Shown here piece by piece: positions 8,180 to 16,798 of a stretch of DNA of 46,756 nucleotides. This DNA comes from Polyangiaceae bacterium (GTDB taxonomy: Bacteria; Myxococcota_A; Polyangia; Polyangiales; Polyangiaceae). The DNA is taken from NCBI GenBank assembly GCA_025936045.1, contig JAICUB010000049.1, positions 1 to 46,756 on the forward strand, read 5' to 3'. The notes beneath the pieces are model-generated. The model made no database searches. It saw only the letters and a list, made by a program, of their open reading frames with translations, and was not told the origin of the DNA. Made by a program: the position numbers and the translations under genes. The first letter of the stretch is position 1. Every line of letters begins with the position of its first letter.

Positions 8180-9726
8180 TGCGAGCCTTTACGCGGTTTG
8201 GGCTCGAGGTTCATGCCGCACTTCGGACACTGACCCGGCGCGTCGCTCTGAACCTCCGGATGCATCGGGCACGTCCATACCGTGCCCACGGCAGGCGGGC
8301 GGGCGGGCGCCGCCGGCGCCTTCGTCGAAGCTGCCGGTCGCGCGCTCCGCACGGGTGCGGCGCTCACGGAAGCGACGGGCGTTTCGCGCGTTTTTTCCCA
8401 GTACTTCGCGGCCGTGCCGAGGCGCGCCTCCGCCGCGATCAAGAACACGCCGGAGGTGGCGACCCGGTCGCCCGCTTCGAGGCCGTCGAGCACTTCGTAC
8501 ATACCGTCGGCTTCCGCGCCGACACGAATTTCTTGGGGTCGAAAGCGGCCTCCCCCGAGGTCCACGAAGACCAGCCGGCGCGGCCCCGTATAGACCACCG
8601 CCCCCGCGGGAACCTGCAGCCGCGGAGCCGCTTCGGAAGCGAGCCTGACACTCGCGTACATGCCTGGCCGTAGCTCGAGCTGCTTGTTCGCGAGCTCGAC
8701 ACGGACCTTGCCGGTGCGCGAAGCCGCGTCGAGAAACGGATAGAGGTAGGAGACCGTGGCGTCGTAGGAGCGGTCCGGCAAGTAATCGAGCGTGACGGTC
8801 GCCGCTTGCCCGACGTGCACGTGCGCGAGGTCGGCTTCGTAAACCTCGGCTTCGACCCAGACCTCGTCGAGCGCTGCGATGCGGTAGAGCCGCATGCCCG
8901 CTTGAACGGCGGCGCCCTGCACCACGTCCTTTTCGATCACGAAGCCGCTCGCGGGTGAGGGAAACGCGATGCTTTCGGCGGGTGTGCCCCGCTCGACGAG
9001 CGCGGCGATCTCGCCGTCTCCGAGGCCGAGCAGCTCGAGCCTGAGTCGCGCGGCGCGGCTCAGCATGTCGACCCGTCCCGAAGCGGCTCCGGGCGCCGTC
9101 GCGACGCTTGCAGTTTGCGAAGCGAGCAAGAAGTCCTGCTCCGCGCTGAATAGCTCGGGGCTGTACAGCGTGAAGAGGGTTTGCCCCGCTTTCACGCGCT
9201 GGCCCGTGCGGCTCACCGAGAGCTTGGTGATGAACCCGCCGACCTTCAAGGTCACGTCCGTGAGCTTCGACTCGTCGTAGGTGACGCGCCCGACCGCCCG
9301 AAATGAGCGCGTCAGCGGCGCCTCGACCACGACGCCCGTCCGTACGCCGATGAGTTGCCGGCGAGCGTCGTCGATCAGGACGACGCCCTCCTCCCGTTGT
9401 TTCTTGCTGACGGGGATCAGATTCATTCCGCAGATCGGGCATTTGCCCGGACCGTGCTGGTGGACGGAGGGGTGCATCGGGCACGTGTAATGATCCACAG
9501 CCTCCGGCTCGCTTGCGTCGTTGCGGGCTGCCGCCGACCCGCTCGGCCTAGGAGTTTCGCCCGTACGAGAGCCGCGCGCGGTACCTTCCGCGCTTCCGAC
9601 CTTGGTGCCGGCGAACCAGGCGACGAGCGGAGTTCGAAAGACGATCGCCGCGAGCACGAGCACGCCGGCGAACAGAAGGGTACCGAGCCGGCGTTTGAGG
9701 ATGCCTTGTGGAGCAACCGCGTTCAT
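8176..9726 (-). CDS. cusB: RND periplasmic adaptor with two heavy-metal-binding modules (CusB-like)
   Basis: 516 residues. An N-terminal membrane anchor (about 15-40) is followed by a heavy-metal-binding domain at 80-105 (YTCPMHPSV...CPICGMNL). Next come lipoyl/barrel-sandwich and beta-barrel regions (VGGFITKLSVSRTGQRVKAG, AATVTLDYLPD). A second copy of the metal module sits at the very C-terminus, about 484-510 (WTCPMHPEV...CPKCGMNL). Most adaptors carry one module or none. The adaptor links the inner-membrane pump to the outer-membrane channel. The cys/met modules probably capture Cu(I)/Ag(I) or similar ions. ATGA overlaps with the upstream channel gene and GTGA overlaps with cusA indicate translational coupling. 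Confidence 0.92.
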   Translation of the reverse strand: MNAVAPQGILKRRLGTLLFAGVLVLAAIVFRTPLVAWFAGTKVGSAEGTARGSRTGETPRPSGSAAARNDASEPEAVDHYTCPMHPSVHQHGPGKCPICGMNLIPVSKKQREEGVVLIDDARRQLIGVRTGVVVEAPLTRSFRAVGRVTYDESKLTDVTLKVGGFITKLSVSRTGQRVKAGQTLFTLYSPELFSAEQDFLLASQTASVATAPGAASGRVDMLSRAARLRLELLGLGDGEIAALVERGTPAESIAFPSPASGFVIEKDVVQGAAVQAGMRLYRIAALDEVWVEAEVYEADLAHVHVGQAATVTLDYLPDRSYDATVSYLYPFLDAASRTGKVRVELANKQLELRPGMYASVRLASEAAPRLQVPAGAVVYTGPRRLVFVDLGGGRFRPQEIRVGAEADGMYEVLDGLEAGDRVATSGVFLIAAEARLGTAAKYWEKTRETPVASVSAAPVRSARPAASTKAPAAPARPPAVGTVWTCPMHPEVQSDAPGQCPKCGMNLEPKPRKGSQ

Positions 9727-11099
9727 GGTCGTGCTTCCTTCCAGTCGAGGCCGGGAATGCGCCCGAGCGCGTGATCGAGCTCCGCGCGACGGCGCACGTA
9801 TTCCGCTCGCTTCATTTGATACTCGAGCTCGACGCCACGCAGGTTGCGCTCCGCTTCGATGACGGAGTTGAACGGACTTCTACCGGTGGCGAAGCTCGCC
9901 CGCGCAGCCTCGACCTCTTCGCGCGCGACCGGCAGCAGGCGGCGTTCGAAGAGCTCGATGACGTGTTTTGCTTCGTCGAGTTGCCTGCTTGCCACGAAGG
10001 CGCGCGTGCGGGCGGCGTCCGTCTTGCGTGCGGCCTCGTTCAAGAACCGTGCCCTCATGGCGCGCGCCTCATCGGCCGCAGCGGCGCGCCGCTCCGTTTG
10101 AAGCGGCAGGTCGAGTCCGACGGCCACCATCCAGCGGTGCTGGGGCATGTCCCACATCGAATTGTAAGAAGTGGAAAGGGTGATGTCCGGGTACGCTTCG
10201 CGTTCCGCGCGCTCGGCGCGAACCTCTTCTGCCCGCGCTCGTTGCTCGGCGGCCGCGACGTCCGGGCGCCGTGCCACGGCGAGCGCGGTCGATTCCGACG
10301 TGCTCGAGTCCGGCTCGGCGGGTAGGCCGAGAGCCTTGGGTGGCGGCGGTAGCGGTAGCTCCGGCGCCCGATGCAAGAGCTCGTTCATCTGCGCGACGGT
10401 CACCTCGCGTTCGGTCGTGAGAACCATCGCGTCGTGCTCCATGTGAGTCAGCTCGGCCTCGGCCATCAGCGCATCGCCCGCGGAGCCCCGCCCCGACGCA
10501 AACGCGGCCACCGCGCTTTCGTGCATGGCGTGCAGCAGCGCGACGTGCTCTTCGTTGATCTCGAGCGAGCGCGCGGCGACGAAGTAGTCGTCGTAGAGCA
10601 GCAGAGCGGAGAGGGCGAGCTCGCGCTTCACGGCCTCGTAATCGCTATTGGCGGCCGCTGCTTCGGCCTGCGCCGCTTCGCGTTCGAGGCCGCGCTTGCC
10701 GAACCACCGGAGTTTCTGACTCACGCCGACCTCGAAGCCGAACGGCGCCCCCGACGGCGCGATCGACAGCGGTGCAACGCTCATGTCGAGCGTTGGATCG
10801 TCGAAGGTGCTCGTTTCGCGCACCCGCGCGAGCGCGGCGCGGAAGCCGTGTCGAGCGGCCCCGAGCGTCGGATTGAGCTCGAGCACGGCGCGAACGAACG
10901 CCGCTCGCTCGAGAACCGGCGCTCGCACGGCGCGGTCGGAAGTGCCTCGGAAACCGGGTTCGAAAGACGAGCTCCGGCTCGACCCGGGGACGGTCAGGGG
11001 TGAGTCGGCAGCACGGCTCGTCGAGGCGCACCCGGAACCCCCCGCGGCCAGGGCGGCGAGCGCGAAGCAGGTACGCAGCCTGAACGGCATTCGGAACAT
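9723..11099 (-). CDS. TolC-family outer-membrane efflux lipoprotein (CusC/CzcC type)
   Basis: 458 residues. The lipobox Cys is at position 24 (AGGSGC) after the signal MFRMPFRLRTCFALAALAAG. Two long helical OEP repeats follow, with typical features such as GFEVGVSQKLRWFGKRGLER in the first and MVAVGLDLPLQ in the second, and long A/E/R-rich coiled coils. It forms the outer-membrane exit duct for the RND pump. The start at ATG 11099 is supported by AAGGAG five bases upstream. The stop overlaps the cusB start (ATGA). Confidence 0.9.
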   Translation of the reverse strand: MFRMPFRLRTCFALAALAAGGSGCASTSRAADSPLTVPGSSRSSSFEPGFRGTSDRAVRAPVLERAAFVRAVLELNPTLGAARHGFRAALARVRETSTFDDPTLDMSVAPLSIAPSGAPFGFEVGVSQKLRWFGKRGLEREAAQAEAAAANSDYEAVKRELALSALLLYDDYFVAARSLEINEEHVALLHAMHESAVAAFASGRGSAGDALMAEAELTHMEHDAMVLTTEREVTVAQMNELLHRAPELPLPPPPKALGLPAEPDSSTSESTALAVARRPDVAAAEQRARAEEVRAERAEREAYPDITLSTSYNSMWDMPQHRWMVAVGLDLPLQTERRAAAADEARAMRARFLNEAARKTDAARTRAFVASRQLDEAKHVIELFERRLLPVAREEVEAARASFATGRSPFNSVIEAERNLRGVELEYQMKRAEYVRRRAELDHALGRIPGLDWKEARP

Positions 11100-11194
11100 G
11101 AGAACTCCTTGTCGCTGAGAATCGGCGCGGCACCGTCAGCGGCGCGCTGCGCGGTGACGGGCCTTGCGGTGCCCGCAGACGAGCAGGAGTCAGC

Positions 11195-11584
11195 TCAAAT
11201 CAAGAATGCGCAGTGAACGACGAAGAGAGGCCCGGTTGCCGGCGGGCCGCGCCCCGCGTGAAGGGGGGGCCTCACGCTGCGCGAGCGCGGCCGCACGTAG
11301 AGCGGCTCGTTCAACGTCGCCGCGAGCGCGGCGGGCCCGATGCCGTCCAGCGTGCGCGGCGTGCGGTCGACGTCGGCACGAGGCTCCGCGCCCATTCGTT
11401 CGCAGCAGTCGGCCGCGCGGACCCTTTGCTCGCACCCCGTAGCGGCGCCGGCAGCGCAGCAGCAATCGGCGACGACACGGCCGCTCATGTGGCAGAAGTA
11501 GTGCGGCGCACCCGAGGCGGAGCCCGACAGCGCGACGAGCAGCGCCGTCAGCAGCAGGGGTAACCAGGTGCGCGCGAACCGCAT
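11195..11584 (-). CDS. Small Cys-rich exported protein heading the efflux operon
   Basis: 129 residues from ATG 11584, chosen because it directly precedes a signal peptide (RFARTWLPLLLTALLVALSG). The frame is open 17 codons further upstream, which would spoil the signal. The mature N-terminus is cysteine-rich (HYFCHMSGRVVADCCCAA, then CEQ and DCCERM), consistent with binding of thiophilic metal in the periplasm. The C-terminal half is Arg/Pro-rich, ending FVVHCAFLI. It precedes the channel gene by 95 bases on the same strand, so it is probably the first gene of the efflux operon. No named family is recognised. Confidence 0.65.
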   Translation of the reverse strand: MRFARTWLPLLLTALLVALSGSASGAPHYFCHMSGRVVADCCCAAGAATGCEQRVRAADCCERMGAEPRADVDRTPRTLDGIGPAALAATLNEPLYVRPRSRSVRPPLHAGRGPPATGPLFVVHCAFLI

Positions 11585-11606
11585 CGCTCCGCGGAACATA
11601 TCATGC

Positions 11607-11625
11607 CCGGGCCGCGCGGGCCCGG
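11607..11625. promoter_or_regulatory. GC-rich palindrome in a divergent promoter region
   Basis: CCGGGCC-gcgcg-GGCCCGG forms a perfect 7-bp inverted repeat in the 92-base gap between the efflux operon (minus) and the 11677 gene (plus). It could be an operator or a hairpin. No metal-regulator consensus is recognised. Confidence 0.35.
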
Positions 11626-11676
11626 CCGCACACACGCGCGCTAAGCTGCCGCGCCGTAGAGGTCCCCGGGCGAATC

Positions 11677-12420
11677 ATGAAACACGCGTTCGTTGCCTTG
11701 CTGGCGCCCGTCTGCTCGTCATTGTTCGTGAGCTCACCGGCGCTTGCGTACCGACCCTTCGACGGTACGGACGGCTCGGTCGCCGAATATCGAACGTTCG
11801 AGCTCGAAGCCGGGACGCTCGGCTATTTGCGCGACGGCGCAGCGACCTACGCGACACCGAGCCAGATCCTGAATTACGGCGCAATCGAACGGGTCGAGCT
11901 CGTGCTGGAGCTCCACGAGCGCATGCCGTCGCTCCGCACACCCGGCGCACCCCTCGGACTCGTCGATGACGGCGCGTTCATGAAGACGGTGCTGCTCGAG
12001 GGTTCGCTTCAAGGCAAGCGCGGCCCGAGCCTCGCGCTCGAGGTGGGCGCGCTCTTGCCGACCGTTCACGGCGAGCCGGGCGCGGGAGCGAGCGCGGCGT
12101 TGATCGGCTCCGTCGTGCTCCCGCTCGTCAAGGTTCACCTGAACCTCGAGGCGGCACGTACGCGCGACGAGAAGGCCGAGCTCATCGCCGACGGGATCCT
12201 CGAAGGTCCAGCGCTCGTCGGGCGGGCGCGCCCGGTTGCCGAGCTCATCTACGAGCGCGAAATCCACGCGGAAACGCTCGAGTCGGTCCTGCTCGGCGGC
12301 ATCGACCCGCTGAGCGAGGCGTTCGCGCTCGACGGCGCTCTGCGGCTCGGCTGGCACGACAGCGAGCGCCTGTTCGAGGTTCGCGCGGGCTTCACCTGGT
12401 CATTTGCCGTGTCGCGCTGA
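11677..12420 (+). CDS. Exported protein, probable outer-membrane barrel, unknown function
   Basis: 247 residues with a clear signal peptide (MKHAFVALLAPVCSSLFVSSPALA, cleavage after ALA). The mature protein alternates polar and hydrophobic residues (RTFELEAGTLGYLR, IERVELVLELHERMP, LALEVGALLPTVHG) and ends in an aromatic strand WSFAVSR, resembling small outer-membrane porin-like proteins of the phenol-degradation meta-pathway transporter type. A TAAGCT element about 30 bases upstream of the ATG is a candidate -10 box. It is divergent from the efflux operon and convergent with the propeller gene. Confidence 0.65.
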   Translation: MKHAFVALLAPVCSSLFVSSPALAYRPFDGTDGSVAEYRTFELEAGTLGYLRDGAATYATPSQILNYGAIERVELVLELHERMPSLRTPGAPLGLVDDGAFMKTVLLEGSLQGKRGPSLALEVGALLPTVHGEPGAGASAALIGSVVLPLVKVHLNLEAARTRDEKAELIADGILEGPALVGRARPVAELIYEREIHAETLESVLLGGIDPLSEAFALDGALRLGWHDSERLFEVRAGFTWSFAVSR

Positions 12421-12435
12421 TGCGCGCCCGAGCCG

Positions 12436-13482
12436 TCAGTGCGTGAGACCCGTCGGGAGCATGACGCGCAACACGGGCGCTCCGTTCGGGCCGTGGGACA
12501 GCGGAAAATAGACTCGATGCGTCGCCGCATCGACCGCGACCGTATGACTCCCCGGAGCCAGCGTTTGCCGTCCGACGGCCGCGAGACCCGGCCGGGCGAG
12601 GTCGAACACGCCGAGCTCGCCGCTCTCGCTCGCTACGTAGAGCCACCCGAGCCCGGCATCGGGCGCGAGCACGTCGGGACCGCTGCCCGTCGCGGCGAAC
12701 GCGAGCGGGGTGCCGGCGCCGGCGTCGAGCGTCACGCGCGCGAGCTTCGCCGCGTCTTCGCAGGCGACGAACGCCGTTGCTCCGTCGGGGTGCAGGCTCA
12801 CGCCGTGCGCGCCGGCGCAGCCCGGCAGCGGAACGGTGCGGACGCTCGTCGCGCCGACCGGCTCGACGGCGACGAGCTCGTCCGGCGCGTGGGTCTGTTC
12901 GACCGCGATCCAAAACCAGCCGCGCCGTGCGTCGAACGCCACGTTGCCCGTCTCGCGCCCGAGCTTCAGCGCCTTGCGCGTGCCCGCGCCTGCGTCGGAA
13001 ATCAGAGAGATGGCGCCGTCGCCCTGATCGGAGATGCCGACGATGCGGTGCGTGGGGTCCCAAGCGACGCCGTCCGGATTGCTGCCCGTGCGGACGCGCC
13101 CGAGCTCGTGGAGCGACGCTGCGTCGAGGATGACGAGCGTGTGGGGTGAGCTCGTGACGAAAATGCGATTCGCTTCGCTCGCGACGGCGACGCCGCGCGG
13201 TAGCGGGACGTTCGAGACGACGCGCGCGACGCTCGCGTCCGCCAAGTTCACGGCGACGACGGAGGCGTCGTTCATGTGCGCGACGATGAGCCGGCCGTGC
13301 GCCGCGTCGAGCGCCTGGTAGTCGAAGCGTACGGGCCTTCCGGGTAACGGCGCGTCGTGAACGACGACCAGCGGGAGCTTCGGCGTCTCGGGCGCGGGCG
13401 TGCTCGCGGGCGCCGCCGTCGACGCTTGGCTCGCCGCGAGGGCGAGCAGTGCTACGAGAATGCTGCGTCCGAAGCGCGCCAT
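12436..13482 (-). CDS. YncE-like seven-bladed beta-propeller, exported
   Basis: 348 residues with signal peptide MARFGRSILVALLALAASQASTAAPA. Repeated blades follow the pattern VxDAASLHELGRVRTGSNPDGVAWDP and GVAVASEANRIFVTSSP, as in YncE/PQQ-like 40-residue propeller repeats that bind ligands or DNA in the periplasm. It starts 37 bases after the treS-maltokinase stop on the same strand, so it may be read through from the trehalose operon, but nothing indicates a role in trehalose metabolism. It converges with the 11677 gene, leaving 15 bases. Confidence 0.8.
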   Translation of the reverse strand: MARFGRSILVALLALAASQASTAAPASTPAPETPKLPLVVVHDAPLPGRPVRFDYQALDAAHGRLIVAHMNDASVVAVNLADASVARVVSNVPLPRGVAVASEANRIFVTSSPHTLVILDAASLHELGRVRTGSNPDGVAWDPTHRIVGISDQGDGAISLISDAGAGTRKALKLGRETGNVAFDARRGWFWIAVEQTHAPDELVAVEPVGATSVRTVPLPGCAGAHGVSLHPDGATAFVACEDAAKLARVTLDAGAGTPLAFAATGSGPDVLAPDAGLGWLYVASESGELGVFDLARPGLAAVGRQTLAPGSHTVAVDAATHRVYFPLSHGPNGAPVLRVMLPTGLTH

Positions 13483-13519
13483 GGGAGGCTCGCACCTTTC
13501 GTGCGGGTGACTTTAGCGC

Positions 13520-16500
13520 CTACGGCCCGAGCACGTCGAGTAGCCCGCGGAGCGGAAGCTCGACCCAGCGCGGTCGCGCGTCGAGCTCGTAGCCGACCTC
13601 GTACAGTGCCTTTTCGAGCAGATGCACTTCGAGCTCGAGCTCGAGCTCCGGTCCGGCCGGTGGCAGCAATTCCGCTTTGGCCATGCCCGCGAGGTAGCCC
13701 GCGAGGAAGGTGACGCTTGCCCAGCGTTCGTGGAAGGCCGCCCAACGCAGAAGCACGGGGCGATCGGCCTCGCGGACGTGGCTGCCGGAAAGCTCGCCCG
13801 TGAGCGCGCCGTACGCCGCGTAGTGGAAAGAGCGCAACATGCCGGCCACGTCGGCGAGCGGGGAGCGCAACCGTTCGCGGTCCGAGTGCGAGCGCGCCGG
13901 CTCGCCCTCGAAGTCGACGATGTAAAAATCGCGCCCGGTGTAGAGCACCTGACCGAGGTGGTAGTCGCCGTGAACGCGCATCAAGCTTCCGCCGAGGCGC
14001 GCCGTGAGCAGGCGGTCGAAGCGGCGTGACAGCTCGTGCTTTTTCGCGCGCAGCGCGTTCGCGAGCTCCTGCGCGCCAGGTTCCAGCTGTGCTCGCGCGA
14101 GCTTGTCGAAGGAGCGCGCGCTCAAGTTGCGGAGCGATTGATAAAACGAGCGCTGCGAAAGGGCGGTATGCAAGCGCGGCGCAAAGGCAGGATTCGAGCG
14201 ATCGTGGGCGAGCGCGCGGTGGAGCTCGGCCGTGCGCTCGCCGAGCAGGCGCACGAGCGGCAAATGCTCGGCGAGCAGATCGATGACGAGCGGGGGGGGC
14301 TCCGCGCCCGCCGAGCCGCTCCCGAGCGGCGGCAAGACCGGCTCTTCCTCGCGGTGAGACGAGAGCACGCGGTCGTAGAAGCGCTGCACGGCGTCGACCG
14401 TCACGCCCCACGCGTCCCCTTCGTTCTGCACGTACGTTTCCGAGAGCCACAGCGTCGACGGCGCGCCGCGCCCGAGGTCGACCTCGACTCGCGCGATGAG
14501 CTCGGGGACGCGCGGCCGTGCCGGCGCGCGATTCAAGTGCTCGAGCACGCGCACTTCGAGTGAAGTCCCCTCTTCGAGCTTGCGCACGAGCTTGCCGGCA
14601 ACGTCCGACCCGATGCGGAAGGAGCTGTTGCTCTGCTCGGCGCCGAGCGCCCGCGAAGACGCGACCGCTGCCTCCGTCGAGGCGACACCCGCCGAGCGAA
14701 TGCCCACGAGCTCGACCTCCGCGCCGCGCACCACGTGCTCGCCCGCGGCGAGGGCGTGCAAGGCGTGCCCCACGCGCCCTTGAGCCGACGCGTCGACGAT
14801 CCACGCGATGGTATTGGGATTCGCGGGTGAGCGTAAGCCGAGCAGGCCGCCGTTCGGTTGGGCCTCGCCCTGCTCGAAAGCGAGCGGCAGCGCGTACGTT
14901 TCCGGTTCGCCTTCGTCGAAGCCGCATTCGACGAAGGCGAGAAACGTGTCGTGGCTGCCGGGAAACGCGATCGCGTCGTAGAGGCGCGCCGTGACGAGCC
15001 GGCGCGCCTTGTTGCGGAACCAGCGCTGGCTCGGCATGTAGCGGAGCAGCACGCTTTCGAGCGGCGAGCCCGGCCGTAGCAGGGGTTGCGGCTCGGTGCT
15101 GGCGCGTTCGAGCACGGGCGCGCTGAAAGGCATCTTGGGCGGCTCGGGATTTTTCGCCTGCGCCGCGCGCGTCAGCGAAAACCAATAGACGTCGTGCCCG
15201 CCGAGCGTGAGCAGATACGGCTTCTCCCCAATCGCGGGAAACTCGATGTTGCCGATGAGCTCGAGCGGCCGCACTCCCTTGAAATCCGCGAGCTCGAGCT
15301 CGACCCACTGCGGCGTGCGCGACAGGTTGAGCACGGCGAGCAGTGTCTCCTCGGCGTCCGCGCGCACGAAGGCGAGCACCTTGCGGTTTTCGGGGGCGAG
15401 CAGCTTGAGCGAACCGCGCGCGAACGTCGGGTGCTGCTTTCTGAGCGCGATGGCGCGCTTCATCCACCAGAGCAGCGAGCTCGCGTTGCTCTGCTGCACC
15501 TCGACGTTCACCGACTCGTAGCTGTACTCGGGGTCGATGATGGGCGGCAAAATCAGCCGCTGCGGATTCGCCCGCGAAAAGCCGCCGTTGCGATCGGGGC
15601 TCCACTGCATCGGCGTGCGCACGCCGTTGCGGTCCCCGAGGTACGCGTTGTCACCCATGCCGATTTCGTCTCCGTAATAGACGACGGGCGCGCCGGGCAT
15701 GGAAAAGAGCAGCGCGTTCATGAGCTCGATGCTGCGGCGGTCATTCTGGAGCAGCGGCGCGAGGCGGCGGCGGATCCCTAGATTGATGCGCGTCTGCTTG
15801 TCACTCGCGAAGCGCTGCACCATGTAGTCGCGCTCCTCCTCCGTCACCATTTCGAGCGTGAGCTCGTCGTGGTTGCGAAGGAAAATCGCCCATTGGCAGG
15901 TTTCCGGAATCACCGGCGTCTGCTCCAGGATGTCGGCGATCGGGTAGCTGTCCTCCATGCGCAGGGCCATGAAGAGCCGCGGCATGATCGGAAAGTGGAA
16001 CGCCATCTGACACTCGTCGCCGGCGCCGAAATAGGCGGCGGCGTCTTCGGGCCATTGATTGGCCTCCGCGAGCAGCAGGCGATTGTCGAATTTCGCGTCC
16101 ATGTGCGCGCGCAGCTTCTTCAAGAAGGCGTGCGTTTCGGGCAGGTTTTCGCAGGTCGTGTTCTCGCGCTCGAAGAGGTAGGGGACGGCGTCGAGGCGCA
16201 TGCCGTCGACGCCGAGCTCGAACCAGTGGTCGACCACGCGCAGCATCGCTTCGGCGACTTCGGGGTTGTCGAAGTTGAGATCCGGCTGATGCGCGAAGAA
16301 ACGATGCCAATAGTAGGCCTGCGCCACCGGATCCCAGGTCCAATTGGAGCTTTCGAAGTCTTGAAAGATGATGCGTGCGCCGTGCCACTGGCGCGGGTCC
16401 TCGGTCCACACGTAAAAATCGCGGTAGTTCGAGCCCTTCGGCGAGCGGCGCGCGCGCTGGAACCACGGGTGCAAATCCGACGTGTGATTCAGGACGAGCT

Positions 16501-16798
16501 CGGTGATGATCTTGAGGCCGCGCTCGTGAGCGGCGTCGAGCAGCCGCTTGAAATCGTCGAGCGTGCCCACGCTGCGATGGACGCTCATGTAATCGGCGAT
16601 GTCGTAGCCGTCGTCCTTGAGCGGGGACGGGTACACCGGCAAGAGCCAGAGCGCGGTCACCCCCAAATCCTGCAAATAATCGAGCTTTTGGATCAGCCCT
16701 TCGAGATCCCCGATGCCGTCGCCGTCCGAATCGTAAAACGAGCGCACGCGGAGCTCGTAGATGATCGCTTCTTTGTACCAGAGCGGCTCTCGTTTCAC
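13520..16798 (-). CDS. treS: Trehalose synthase-maltokinase fusion (TreS-Mak)
   Basis: 1092 residues from GTG 16798. The frame is open 186 codons upstream, but that part lies inside otsB and has no homology. The start GTGA overlaps the otsAB stop. N-terminal GH13 trehalose synthase, about 1-560: begins KREPLWYKEAIIYELRVRSF, nucleophile Asp203 in GMRLDAVPYL, acid/base Glu245 in LLLAEANQW, transition-state Asp311 in LRNHDELTLEMV. C-terminal maltokinase (Pep2), about 600-1092: catalytic loop HGDYHLGQ (about 943-950) and metal site DFEGEP. TreS interconverts maltose and trehalose, and Mak phosphorylates maltose to maltose-1-phosphate for GlgE glucan synthesis. No glgE is in the window. Confidence 0.95.
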   Translation of the reverse strand: MKREPLWYKEAIIYELRVRSFYDSDGDGIGDLEGLIQKLDYLQDLGVTALWLLPVYPSPLKDDGYDIADYMSVHRSVGTLDDFKRLLDAAHERGLKIITELVLNHTSDLHPWFQRARRSPKGSNYRDFYVWTEDPRQWHGARIIFQDFESSNWTWDPVAQAYYWHRFFAHQPDLNFDNPEVAEAMLRVVDHWFELGVDGMRLDAVPYLFERENTTCENLPETHAFLKKLRAHMDAKFDNRLLLAEANQWPEDAAAYFGAGDECQMAFHFPIMPRLFMALRMEDSYPIADILEQTPVIPETCQWAIFLRNHDELTLEMVTEEERDYMVQRFASDKQTRINLGIRRRLAPLLQNDRRSIELMNALLFSMPGAPVVYYGDEIGMGDNAYLGDRNGVRTPMQWSPDRNGGFSRANPQRLILPPIIDPEYSYESVNVEVQQSNASSLLWWMKRAIALRKQHPTFARGSLKLLAPENRKVLAFVRADAEETLLAVLNLSRTPQWVELELADFKGVRPLELIGNIEFPAIGEKPYLLTLGGHDVYWFSLTRAAQAKNPEPPKMPFSAPVLERASTEPQPLLRPGSPLESVLLRYMPSQRWFRNKARRLVTARLYDAIAFPGSHDTFLAFVECGFDEGEPETYALPLAFEQGEAQPNGGLLGLRSPANPNTIAWIVDASAQGRVGHALHALAAGEHVVRGAEVELVGIRSAGVASTEAAVASSRALGAEQSNSSFRIGSDVAGKLVRKLEEGTSLEVRVLEHLNRAPARPRVPELIARVEVDLGRGAPSTLWLSETYVQNEGDAWGVTVDAVQRFYDRVLSSHREEEPVLPPLGSGSAGAEPPPLVIDLLAEHLPLVRLLGERTAELHRALAHDRSNPAFAPRLHTALSQRSFYQSLRNLSARSFDKLARAQLEPGAQELANALRAKKHELSRRFDRLLTARLGGSLMRVHGDYHLGQVLYTGRDFYIVDFEGEPARSHSDRERLRSPLADVAGMLRSFHYAAYGALTGELSGSHVREADRPVLLRWAAFHERWASVTFLAGYLAGMAKAELLPPAGPELELELEVHLLEKALYEVGYELDARPRWVELPLRGLLDVLGP

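Noticed and set aside
5765..8233. An 822-codon plus-strand open frame opposite cusA
   Set aside because: Its translation is Arg/Asp/His/Glu-rich nonsense expected from antisense reading of a high-GC3 gene. The minus strand has unambiguous RND pump motifs. The same applies to the long plus-strand frames at 3019-4830, 16843-18747, 20815-23283 and 23362-25506.
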